DNA of 20,000 nt from Sphaeroforma sirkka (lineage: Eukaryota; Opisthokonta; Ichthyosporea; Ichthyophonida): NCBI GenBank assembly GCA_001586965.3, contig LUCW03000366.1, forward strand, positions 100,001 through 120,000, read 5' to 3'. Under the pieces are notes generated by a model. That model was not told where the DNA came from. It saw only the letters and a list, made by a program, of their open reading frames with translations, and made no database searches. Below are positions 1 to 10,145 of the stretch, piece after piece. The position numbers and the translations under genes were made by a program. Numbering within the stretch: the stretch's first letter is position 1; each line of letters opens with the position of its first letter.

Positions 1-196
1 TTTATTGCATATGAATTAATGAGAACACACAGCCAATATAAATGAAGCTACAGGCTGAATAGGGAACTGATTGCTGCACATGCCGAATCGTTGTCCTGAC
101 CCCTATTTGCTCAGTAGTTCTTTGAGTCTCTCCAACAAACAAACTGAAGAATAGCAATCGTGTAGAATTTATTAAAATTACAAATCTCGGTATTCA
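1..196. other. Sequence upstream of the Nudix gene, nothing recognised
   Basis: No domain-bearing open frame was seen. The frame of the Nudix exon is closed here by stops, the last at 173-175. This could be 5' flank, 5' UTR or intron, depending on where the Nudix transcript begins. Confidence 0.4.
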
Positions 197-1645
197 ATGC
201 GTGACAATTGCACAATCATCCGCAAGGTGACTTCAAAAGAGCTTCCTCTTATGTAGATTTTCCAACATGCTCAGGTCTAGGTTGTATCGCGAGCAGTTAA
301 AACATTATACAGATGCACGTATACGCATTATTGCACCTACACAAACTTTCAGAAGTACTCACAGCAAAATTCATACATAAACACATACCAGGGAACTCAC
401 TTTCAAATACCTGGTGGCAATGTGGACCGCGGGGACTGGGGACCACAAGGTACAAAAACGCTGACGGAAGCGGTGGTGACGGGGGTTACGCGGGAGCTAT
501 TTGAAGAAACTGGTCTGGAGTTTAGAAATACACCTGAGAGGGTCAATATAGTACGATTAAGGTATGAAGACTTGCAATGAATGTTCATGGACCTTTCTTT
601 ATCGTCGTGTTTCCGTGTTTCAATTATCTCACTGTATGTAAGGTTTGAGCCAGTGGTTGGAAATCTGTATTCCATTCGACTTTATTTCATGGCACTTATT
701 GGTAATGGCTTATCGGCCGGAGTTTCACTATCGTTACCTACATGCTGTTTGTTAAAACGTTGCTCACACCAAATCAGGCCGTGAACATGACCTCAGCCAA
801 AGTGCTTTGAATTACACGTAAGACTGTACTGCTTGAGCAAAGTTATATTTATCAGATGTTTTCGCTTCTGTTCATTCAGTGATGGATCGCTATTAGCTAT
901 GAAGGATAGATATTATGTTGTGATCGTGATCAACGACGAGGATACAGTAAAGCCACCAACGGGACCTCTAAGCAAACCTCTCACAGAGGCAGGCGAAGAT
1001 TCATTCAGAATTAAGCTGTCGAAGGAACACACCGGTAAGTTTTTGTTGAAATATCCGATCGTATCGGTTTACTTTATGTATGCAGGTGGACTCTGTGTGT
1101 CTTTGGTATACTACACCTTTTTTTCTTTAGATTTCTGTTAAAGCACTTGTTTGTTATTGGTTTATTTGGAGAGAACGTAGTGTATTTCTAACGAGATTTC
1201 CTGTATCTGAGAATCTGACAAGGTTATGTAACCCAGGAGAGAATGTGCAATAGGTTACCTGAGAGTTTCCGAAAGAGAGAGATGATCACTGACTTAAAGT
1301 TTCGTTATGATATGAAGGTCGACTATTCTATCGCTTCTTTTTCTCAAAAGTATTGTAACACTCCCGGCTATGTACCCCAGAAGGGAATGTGCAATCGGTT
1401 ACCTCCGGTTTTCCGAAAAGAGATGTGATCACTGACTTACAATTTCGTGACGATATGATATCGCTTCTTATTCTCAATATTGATGTAACGCCTCCGCGCT
1501 ATAACTGGTTTATGCAGGATTCTATTTTGAGCCTGATCTGGAGAAGGCTGCCGAACAGATAAGTCTTCACTCCGGCGGAAAGAACAGTATGGCTTTACGG
1601 CAATTATTCAAGGCTGGTGTATTCAAAGCAGGAACTATAAACTGA
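197..1645 (+). CDS. Nudix hydrolase, spliced; 5' end uncertain
   Basis: A Nudix (nucleoside-diphosphate-linked moiety X) hydrolase; these Mg2+-dependent enzymes cleave X-linked diphosphates, and the substrate cannot be read here. Exons that fit: about 392-561, 880-1034 and 1518-1645 (TGA at 1643-1645). Donors are gtatga and gtaagt, acceptors ttcattcag and tttatgcag, and phases 2 and 1 match. Codons 449-517 match the full Nudix box G-x5-E-x7-REUxEExGU, ending RELFEETGL, preceded by FQIPGGN; the catalytic glutamates are present. The second exon reads YYVVIVIND, a core strand, and the third gives a C-terminal helix. For the start, ATG 197-226 with donor gtgact would join in phase to 392 and give 160 residues. 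That leaves too little before PGG for the first strands of the fold, so a further 5' exon may be missing or outside the window. The Nudix call is firm; the N-terminus is not. Confidence 0.82.
1223..1500 (+). repeat. Two-copy tandem duplication inside Nudix intron
   Basis: Two imperfect copies with a period of about 143 bases (1223-1365 and 1366-1500). Shared blocks in order are GAATGTGCAAT, GGTTACCT, TTCCGAAA, GATCACTGACTTA and ATCGCTTCTT followed by TTCTCAA. It lies wholly in the intron between the exons ending at 1034 and starting at 1518, so the coding sequence is unaffected. The copies have diverged by substitutions and small indels, so the duplication is not recent. Confidence 0.8.
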
Positions 1646-1761
1646 GAATTTAAATGGAAATAGTATTCTATCGAGGAACAGAAGCGTCAAGTATTCAAAC
1701 TGGAACTATAAATTGAAATTTAGATGGAAAGAGTATCCTCTCGAGGATCAAAAGCGTCGAG
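1619..1761 (+). repeat. 72-bp tandem duplication across the Nudix stop codon
   Basis: Unit 1 begins at 1619 and unit 2 at 1691. Shared blocks are GTATTCAAA, GGAACTATAAA, TGGAAA, AGTAT, TCGAGGA and AAGCGTC. Unit 1 contains the last coding residues and the TGA at 1643-1645. Unit 2 lies entirely in the 3' UTR and carries a second copy of the coding tail, with a TGA-containing TTGAAATTT at the matching place. Confidence 0.8.
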
Positions 1762-2002
1762 TGTTGGGAAATAATAGTCTAGTAGACAACATAAATGACA
1801 TGTCCAATACTGGTTGTGTTAAAATTGATATGTAAATTGGTCCGGTCTGGGTCTGTTATCTCGATAACTTTCAAAAAGAAAGCTTATACATGTCACAGGC
1901 AAGCGCTCGATGTTTTGTAAACATGACTTTCAGGAAGAAAACTAGTACATGTTTTTATATTAAGCACTCAACAATCGATAAACTGGGTGTGATATGGAAA
2001 AA

Positions 2003-2005
<3 letters not shown>

Positions 2006-2036
<31 letters not shown>
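2006..2036. repeat. (TA)n microsatellite
   Basis: About 15 uninterrupted TA units after an A-rich run. The open frames across it are TYIYIY-type translations of the repeat and are not genes. Confidence 0.95.
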
Positions 2037-2038
<2 letters not shown>

Positions 2039-2381
2039 CTCTCACACAAGCACTCTACAGTCGATAGTATGGGTTGTCCATGGCGACAACTTTATTCTGC
2101 AAATAATCGGTACTATGCTGTGCGCGGCTGCCGTTTCCTAATTCATATTGAATGGCTCTCACATATTGACAGCTAGTGGCAAATGTTTGTAGTGTTTCGT
2201 CAATCGTGGAAAAACCGTACAAAACTGTCAAACTTTCTCACGTCTCACCAGTGTAGGGCGCCAGTGAGAAGTTTATCATTTTTTTCGAGCAATCATGTAT
2301 ATGACTGCTGCCCTTATGCGCAGCAGGTGCTCATGAAGATCGTGGAACGAGATCGATGTTTTATGGTTTATTTTATTCTTT

Positions 2382-2550
2382 TTTTCAAACTACATACTAA
2401 GATTCAATCCAGCATGTTTCATATTTGCACACTACATACAGGAATGTGATTCCGTATGTCTTCTTATTTTCAAACTACATACATGAATCCAATCCAGCAT
2501 GTTTTTCTACTTTTACACTATACACCAGGATTCAATTCTGCATGTATAAA
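2382..2550. repeat. Four diverged tandem copies, about 43 bp each
   Basis: Units start near 2382, 2423, 2466 and 2508. The shared pattern is a pyrimidine run, then CAAACTACATAC or a variant, then GAATCCAATCC or a variant, then GCATGT. Units 1 and 3 are more alike than 1 and 2, as if a two-unit block had been duplicated again. It lies downstream of both flanking genes' stop codons. Confidence 0.7.
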
Positions 2551-2841
2551 GCTTCCAGTCTACTAAGACCGCACACCAGTGTTCTCCCAGTGGTGTTCTA
2601 CTGTACTAAATACTTTCTTCCCAATTTTCATATTTTCAGATCCCGATCTTCTTTCCTAGATCATCTGAGCGAAGCTTGGACACAAATCGCACACGCTAAA
2701 TACCTATTCTATGTTGAGATATACAGCGGCAGATGTACCACACCATCTTTACCGCAATCGCATCTCACACCCACCATCACTAATCCACACGCCCAGCGCA
2801 TGGAAGGTCTTATAGCGAACACATCTGATCAAAGATTAAAT

Positions 2842-5800
2842 CTAATAATCGGGGATGCACGGGCCCTTTAAGACATTGGTCTGCCACTTGATGATTCCAA
2901 TGCCATCGACAACCACGAGGTTACCGCTATCCAGCAGCATGAACGAAAATGGCTTTGTCCCCCGAGGATCAGCCGTATTCGTCTGCCATAGGGGCTCGTT
3001 GCGCGTGGACACCCACTCTTCAAGATTGCCGTCAACCTTCATGTGCAGGTACGGGTTCTGGCCCATGTCATTGGTACCAGCGTCCCAGTATGGAGTGTCC
3101 TGATAGTAAGCCACCAAATTGCCATCCTCACCTATCTTGAAGGTGTGTCCACAGTTGGACTGTAGCACGCGTTGGTTGGGGTACATCATCTCACCCGCCG
3201 CGAGCGTGAACTTCGACACAACTTTGGTGCACTGCTCAGCCGTCGAGTCCTCGCACACCAGTTCCGCGGGGTTGAACACTTTGCACGTTGCCTGCCCCTG
3301 TGCGTCCTGGTACAGCGATCTAGCCGAACCACACGTGGCCACCTTACCCTGTTGACACGCAAACCCTGCCGGGCACTGCGTGATTGCCGTACACCCGGTT
3401 GGGGATGGTTGATTGCCTGATGTAATGGATAGTGCACGCTCATCCAGACCTGCCACAGACACACCCGTGTCCAAACAGAAGTAGCCATCAGGGATGGGAA
3501 GGCATGCTTGCTGACCCATCTTCGCAGCGTAAGCGTCTGATGCACATTGGGTTTGCACGCCGTTCACACAGTAGTTGCCTTCTTCACACGCCACACACTC
3601 GCCTTCGAGCTCAACCTGGACCCCAGCGGACGTACACGGTACTGTGTATACCCCAGAATTACCAGCAGGACAAGGAACTGTGGTTGGTACACATGGCGAA
3701 CTAGAAGCTGCAGCAGCAGAGGGTGATACAGGTACGGGTACTTGTGATGGCGAAGCCGGTATGGATGAGGGCGAGGGTACCGGAATTGTGGCCGCGGGTG
3801 ATACCGGAACGGGTGCCGAGGTTCGGCCAGGAGGTAGCTCTATCGTAGTCGGTACTACAGGAACTAGCGAGGCGACAGGCGAATTCACAGCTGTTGGATT
3901 GCTAGATACTGGAGACGATGCCGGTGTGACTGTGGTGCCAACTGAGACAAAGGGGTCACCAGGGGGGTTTGGATCAGCCGTGGCAGTCGTTAGCGCCGCA
4001 TCGGGTTTGACAACGACTATCGGGAATGTGCATGTCGCGATGTTTCCTGAGAGGTCAGACACTTGACACGTGACGTCTGTCAGGCCGATGCCGAAGAAGG
4101 CACCACTGTCCATGTTGCACTCCACGCCGCCGGCAAGATTTCCGTTGTCCACGGCGGTGATTAGTTGAGTGAAGGGGATCATTGTGCTGTAGAGCGGTGG
4201 ATAGTATTTGGTGTGAGTTCATATTTAAACCCAGTGAATATCGGTTCCAAACACGGACATAATAAAAAACACAGACACATTTAGAATAGAAGAATGCAAT
4301 ATTTTAAAAGTGCAAAGCATGAAGCGAATTTCGGAAGATTAGGTAGCAACTGCATACAATGATACACACAGGGATACATACCCAGGCTGACCTAGCGGTG
4401 CATTTTCGTATAGTCGCTCGGGGCAACGCATGACGGGGGCAGTGGTATCAGAGCACAGCTCACCAGTGCCCGTGAAGCCGGGTCTGCAAGTGCACTTGAA
4501 AGACGTGCCATTCACCGTCTCACAAATGGCATTAGCATCGCAGTTGTTCAGTAACTGATTGGTACAGGCGTTGTCGAGTGGTTTGAGTGTGGGGTTCACC
4601 ACGTTTGAGCCGTCTGCGTCGGTGTTTCCTGCGTTCGGGAGGATGGCTTCGAACCCACCGCTACCGCACGTGAAGATGTTGCAGGATTCAATCGAAATGC
4701 CTGTACAGTACGCACCTCCGTTCAATGCAGATGGATTATTGCATGCACGTTGGCGAATTCCTGTATGTGTGCGTATTATGTACGTACGAATTAGTCGACT
4801 TCAGAGAAATCATTGAGGTCTTTGATGAAGCGTGGTGGACATGAAGTAGGTACTAGTATTACAAAAGCATTATTAAAAAATATTCGACTAAACATTCACA
4901 TTATGTAGAATGCACATTTTAGGGGGTACAAATAAACTCAAGAATACAAACATACCGGATCCACAAGACTGACTACAAGGCGACCAATCTGACCAGGCCC
5001 CATCAACCGGTTGTTCGACACTACCCGGCACAAGCGGTGCCGTTGGGAGCGTGAACGCAGGGGTATCGGAGTTACTCGTGTTATTGTTGTTGGTATTGCT
5101 GTTGGCACTTGGGGTTGGCTGGGCGACCACCTGACTACAGTCAAACTCGTTGCAGTTCTTCCACGCCAAACCATCTCCGCACGCACCTGAGATTCTTTGC
5201 GAACAGACTCTGTACTGCACCCCACCATTGCACTCGGCACTGCACGCACCCCAGGATGACCACAAACCTTTAACTTCCGTCACATCAGGTACTTCCCACA
5301 CTACTTCGGGCGAAGGAGATGGCATAGGCGTTCCACGTGGCGAAGGGGATTGGTAGAAGGCTCCGGGTTCGGGCCCATCCTCGTACATAAAGAACACACT
5401 CGCACAACACTCGGCGGGATCGCATACTTCAGTGGCGCATGTCTTAGTGGCGTAGTCAGCCGCCGGAATCTGCTCACCGCAGTCATTGATCTGCTCCCAG
5501 CACTTCGGTAGAGCTAAAGATAAAAATGGTATTGATTCAAAGTGACATAAGGAAATGCAAATCCAGACATTGTGGTCGATGAAAAACACATCTTCCATTA
5601 CATCTACTACAATTGTCCCTAAATCCAAATAGAAATGCGACCGGTGGAAGAAAAATATACACAGGAGCTTGAACAAGACGACTATAGGATTGAACTGTAT
5701 AGAATTGTGACATACGTTTACAGCAGTCCGTGGTCGTACAGCCGCCCACCTGGTCAGCACATTGCTTCTGCTCTGGCTGATCAATTATGGTCGACGTCTC

Positions 5801-8067
5801 CCAGGGACATTCGAAAGCATCGCACGTGAGAGAGGCTGTTTAAAAAGAGAGTAGTGATTAGATATTGTGGATTAAACAGTCACAACTCTCTGTTATTAAG
5901 CTACAAGCAAATCGGGTTCACTAGAGCCATATCGATGCTCAGTGCTGCAACTTACCTTCGCAACAGTCTTCCACAGTGCAGAAATCACCGGGGCATTTGA
6001 TCTGATCGTAGTTGAACTTCGGGCCCGGACTTCGGGTTTCATCGCAGATGACATTGCTAGCCACGCATGTCGGGGCTTGGCAACAATCACTTAGCTCGCA
6101 CCTTTCGCCACTGCATGTCCTAATTGCGAAATCCGACAGCGGTTCGCGTATAGCGGGACAAGTAACTGCCAGAGCGCACTGAGGGGCATTCGCACAGCAT
6201 ACCTCGTCTGTACACACATTGTCCAGACACACACCCTGGGAGTACGAGAGGGATGGCACTAGTGGTGCTGGGCACCCCCAGCCGTTGTTGATACAGGTCA
6301 TCTGAATCTCATTGCATGCAACCCAGTTGTCTTGGGTATTGGGAGTGGTGTAGAGCCACGCCATGCCCAGATTAAGCGCGGATTTGCATACCGCTAGTGC
6401 ATCGTCTTGCGTTTTTACACCTACTTCTGTACCGAAAACTGCTTTGTTCTGCAACGTTGGGGATAGGAGTGATAGGGACTGTGAATAAAACTATTCGTCT
6501 GAAGGTAGAAAACTAAAGTCGAATCGAAGACAAATATATTTGAAAGAAAGCCCATCAAGTACATCACAATACAGAATCACCGACGTACAACTCTGCTAGG
6601 TATGAACTGTTTCTCGTTCAACGTACCTGCTGAACAAAGGGTCGGTAATTGGCACAGTTACCTACTGCCATGCAATCGGGACTCAGCGCAAAGTCAAAAA
6701 AGTTCACGAGATCAGCGACTTGATCTGCGTTGCTTCCCAGTCCCGCAGCCACATCGACATCGTGTGCGGTCTGTGCCAACCACTTACTGTACTGTATCTG
6801 GTGCATCTCTAGTACGTTTTGCGGGCGTTCGATGACGGTGCAGTTGTTCGCATAGCAATTCAATTTGTCGAATAGAATAGCTGGGATTGCATAAGTAGAG
6901 AGTATAGGAAGATGAGTGCCGAAGTATATAGTAGAGCAATGCACAATAGAGTTATATGGCTCACTGAGTGCTAGTGGTCATGCAGCAGCAGTTGGTGTTG
7001 TGTGCATTTCGACCACTTTATCCCAATCTTCGCACCGCATGATAGGCTATCACCACGTGATGTTAACACATTCCTAAGCACTTACCATCACATCCATTTG
7101 CCGCCGCTTGCTCGATCATAGCTTTCATGTATGGTTTGAGCTCTTCCTGCCAAAGTGTTATATCAAACCAAAGCTCCAAGCTATCGGAGTCTGGGTCCAC
7201 TGGTTTTCCTTTGACCTGCACAAGAAAAATTCAAGAATAAGTGCATGCTTTCCAGAGGAGATTTTAGCTCGTGGTGTCGCTAGAGAACATATGTAATCTT
7301 GTCTACAGTGACCAGCTGCGCAATACAAGCCCATAATCTGGTGTACAAATAGAACGAGCGCACTCTGTATTGCTGTTACTTTAAATAGTCCTCTAGAAAA
7401 GCTATGAATCATGCTAAATCACATCATTCATACATAAACGGTAAGGTTTCAAAAAGGAAAAATTCGCAACAGGAAGAAATTCAACGATCTTTTTGTACTT
7501 ACGGTTTCATCTAGATCTGAGGCGCTGGCACTGTAAGAGTAGAATGAACCAGCCGAGATGTAGCAACCAACATTCTGGCCTATACCTTTCAACTGCGCTA
7601 TGGTAAACTGGGATGTCTCTTCAGCATTTACCATTGTGAACTGTGGAAAAAATATAGAGACGGTTAATAGGGGCCAAATAGTCACTGTGTCGACAGTATT
7701 GTATTTGAAAGTGTCTGCTACAATAGTTGATGGAAGATCTACTATCTCAGGCACGACAAATACAGAGATCCGAGTAAAAACGAAAGCATTCAAGCTTTGG
7801 CTTTTGACGGTGTAAAATATCGCCCATGACACTTTTAAGCAAATTTGTACTTGAGATAAACTCTGTCCAAATATACAAATATAGACGGATATTTGTCTTG
7901 CATGCGTATTGTGTTGTTCTCGACATGCACAATAATCTGTTCACAATACGAAATTGTACAAATAGAAATATACATGCACCCAAAAACTACATCAGGCATC
8001 TGCATATTTGCATGCTTGAACAATTATATAACTTTAAAATGGTTACAAATCATCCAAATGCTTAAAC

Positions 8068-8124
<57 letters not shown>

Positions 8125-8126
8125 CG

Positions 8127-8165
<39 letters not shown>

Positions 8166-8173
8166 ATACACAG

Positions 8174-8215
<42 letters not shown>

Positions 8216-8456
8216 TCGTTTGTATATATATCGTTTTTTATATATATATATTTGTATATATATGCGTTTAATATATATATATATATATGTATATATATGC
8301 ATTTGTATATATATATATATATAAACTCATACACACAAAAAAAAACACACAACACACACACACACGCACACACGCACGCACACACATATATATAATATAT
8401 GCATATATATATATATATTTATATATATATATACATATATATACATGCAGTATACA

Positions 8457-8495
<39 letters not shown>

Positions 8496-8497
8496 GC

Positions 8498-8557
<60 letters not shown>

Positions 8558-9410
8558 GTATATTATTATGTACATGCATCAAACGGAGATGCATATGCGT
8601 ATGCACAGCAAAGAGTGTGGAACTCAAGTATGCGTATGCGTATTCGTACACGAAGATTTGTACATAGTAATTCATGCGTGTTGCTGATTGTGTACAGTTA
8701 TGTGGCTTAAACTCAGTACGCATAAATGTGGCGAGTTTTATGTACGCAAAAGCACACAAAACCATATGCATATATAGTACACTCTAGAACTGGATGTGCA
8801 TGCTTTCCATGTTTTTTTTAATATGTACCTTGTATCAATGCTCGTAGATGCATACACTTTATTATGGAGTAATTTGTAAATTATATAATGCTTACACAAA
8901 AATTCACAATATATAGATGAACAAATTCACATGCTAGAAATCAATACATTTTTTTGTCAAATGTATGTTTGGGTTGTACAATATACTAGGCATACATGAA
9001 CGGTTGTTCAATATAGATAAAAAAATCACACACTAGCATACATCTAACCCCACATATACATTCACGAGCATACTCATGTACGTAGTACACGTGCATTATG
9101 TATATACATTATATTATATATATAGAAATATTTTATCGATATATAATCTATATCTATACTCCAATCGTTATAACACAACTATTTAAAAGTACAGGCCTAA
9201 TAGTACGGTATCAAATAAACTGATTCATAAATACAAGGCATATACATTATGACATACCGTTGCTTTTGTGTTGCCAATGGTGCTACAGCCACTGTTAGTT
9301 CCATCCGGACAGTATGCTTGGTTTTCCCATTCCGTGAATGCCACAACTGGTTCAAAGGCTCGGGCAGTGCTACTTAGTGAAAGCAAGCTGATGAGAATAA
9401 AGCACAACAT
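2842..9410 (-). CDS. Secreted GH114 / TSP1 / EGF / HYR / lectin modular protein
   Basis: Nine exons join in phase to 1189 codons plus stop: 9410-9258, 7640-7503, 7215-7086, 6880-6627, 6448-5956, 5835-5716, 5513-4956, 4760-4382 and 4186-2842. Residues 1-18 form a signal peptide ([18 protein letters not shown]). About 22-270 resemble a GH114 TIM barrel ([59 protein letters not shown]). About 276-468 hold five modules ending in CC. TSP1 repeats lie near 512-555 and 601-647 ([22 protein letters not shown]), an EGF-like domain at 679-718 and HYR at 720-803. A Pro/Ser/Thr/Val stalk covers 804-906 and Cys-rich modules 907-1062. A bulb-type-lectin-like domain covers 1066-1180 ([29 protein letters not shown]). 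No membrane segment or GPI signal is seen, so it is probably secreted into matrix, wall or medium. The ATG has G at -3. The domain calls are firm; glycan binding or catalysis is inference. Confidence 0.85.
5716..5835 (-). other. Symmetric 1-1 exon holding one whole CC module
   Basis: Exon 6 of the large minus-strand gene is 120 bases long and bounded on both sides by phase-1 introns (acceptor taaacag, donor gtatgt). It encodes exactly the fourth of the five tandem double-Cys modules (residues 390-429: TCDAFECPW through TTTDCCK). Removing or repeating it would keep the reading frame, which is the classic signature of exon shuffling or duplication. Confidence 0.75.
8071..8563. repeat. Composite (TA)n / (CA)n microsatellite
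   Basis: A long (TA)n tract from 8071 leads to a pure (AC)n block at 8129-8160. Many short (TA)n runs follow, broken by TTCGTTTG or TGCGTTTA, then a second CA-rich block at about 8331-8386, more (TA)n, and a last (AC)n at about 8524-8538. Open frames here in both directions are YIYIYI or THTHTH translations of the repeat. Confidence 0.95.
8564..9224. other. A/T-rich intron sequence, no gene
   Basis: This part of intron 1 is rich in TGCATG, CATATGC and TATACAT words. An A/T block at about 9098-9160 precedes the first exon on the minus strand. No splice-compatible coding exon was recognised. Confidence 0.5.
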
Positions 9411-9924
9411 CCCGTGTTTGCTTGATTGTACAGCTCGATTGCAACTAGATATGCAAACGAATGCTATGTGCTTGAGTAGAGAACTGGCTCAGTACTAGCT
9501 TAATATCGACGCAAAACAATATAAAACTTGTTGTCGATAGAGCTAGCTCTAGTATGAAGAAGATCAACAAATGCATTTCAGATATAAACATACGCGGGAA
9601 TATAGGGTCGACAATTTGAACAAATCTTTTCTTTTCTCAACGAAACCCCTCCAAGTCGGTAGTATAGCGCAGACGCATCAATAATTTGTACACTTATAAT
9701 ATTGGAGCACCTGGAAATCACCTCACGGCTCACGCTTATCGTTACATCTATCGGTTCCATCACGCTCGCTGAACGACCAACAAAAATTTCACCACTAATA
9801 AGTCAGGTTGCGTGGAAATTGAAATCTAAGACTATATTCATTGGTTCTCATTTTACGGATTTATCTATACCGAATCCGATTCGCTTCAGTTCCGTAGCAA
9901 TAAATTTTGACCAGAAAGATAACC

Positions 9925-10145
9925 AGAGAGTCCAGTCACTCCAGGAGTCCAGTCATGCAGTCCGGGGCCTCAATGCTCAGGTCTGAGGGCTGAGGACTCA
10001 GGGCTCATAGCTCAGGACCACTTGGCCCTAGCTTGTAGGTTGTGGCAGCTATACACACTATCCGAGTTGGGAACTGGGGCCTACCCGCGGACTAGGGTCT
10101 GGAGCCTGGGGCCTGGACCCACCGGACCAGGCCCAGGACCTCGTA
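9925..10145. repeat. GC-rich low-complexity island with degenerate CTCAGG/CCTGG words
   Basis: Repeated words include GAGTCCAGTCA (twice), GCTCAGG, GGGCTGAGGACTCAGGGCTC and CCTGGGGCCTGG. GGCCTGG (10110-10116) pairs with CCAGGCC (10127-10133) in a hairpin. The flanks are A/T-rich, so composition changes sharply. No reading frame or RNA family was recognised. Confidence 0.6.

Larger units (their letters stand above)
1646..2841. other. Intergenic stretch between convergent genes
   Basis: No gene was recognised. It separates the 3' ends of the Nudix gene (+) and the large secreted-protein gene (-) and should hold both 3' UTRs. It contains the second copy of the 72-bp duplication, a (TA)n tract near 2006-2036 and a four-copy 43-bp repeat at 2382-2550. 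Open frames here match no family I know. Confidence 0.6.
7641..9257 (-). other. Long intron 1 of the GH114-TSP1 gene
   Basis: It is bounded by donor gtatgt next to 9258 and acceptor ttttttccacag next to 7640. Both flanking exons end in phase 0, and joining them gives [15 protein letters not shown], which reads continuously into the GH114-like region. At 1617 bases it is far longer than the other introns of this gene (about 130 to 380 bases). Most of the excess is A/T-rich sequence and the microsatellite at 8071-8563. No exon was recognised inside it. Confidence 0.7.

Noticed and set aside
3186..4066. Long open frames opposite or overlapping the last exon of the GH114-TSP1 gene (3186-3545 minus; 3575-4066 plus)
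   Set aside because: They are shadows of the GC-richer coding exon, with no recognisable domain; the minus frame with HYR and lectin text is clearly the real one.
7893..8771. Many overlapping open frames on both strands around 7.9-8.8 kb
   Set aside because: They translate TA and CA repeats into YIYIYI, THTHTH or CVCVCV and lie inside an intron.
9702..9986. 94-codon open frame on the plus strand
   Set aside because: It starts at TTG, shows no known motif, and runs into the GC-rich low-complexity island.
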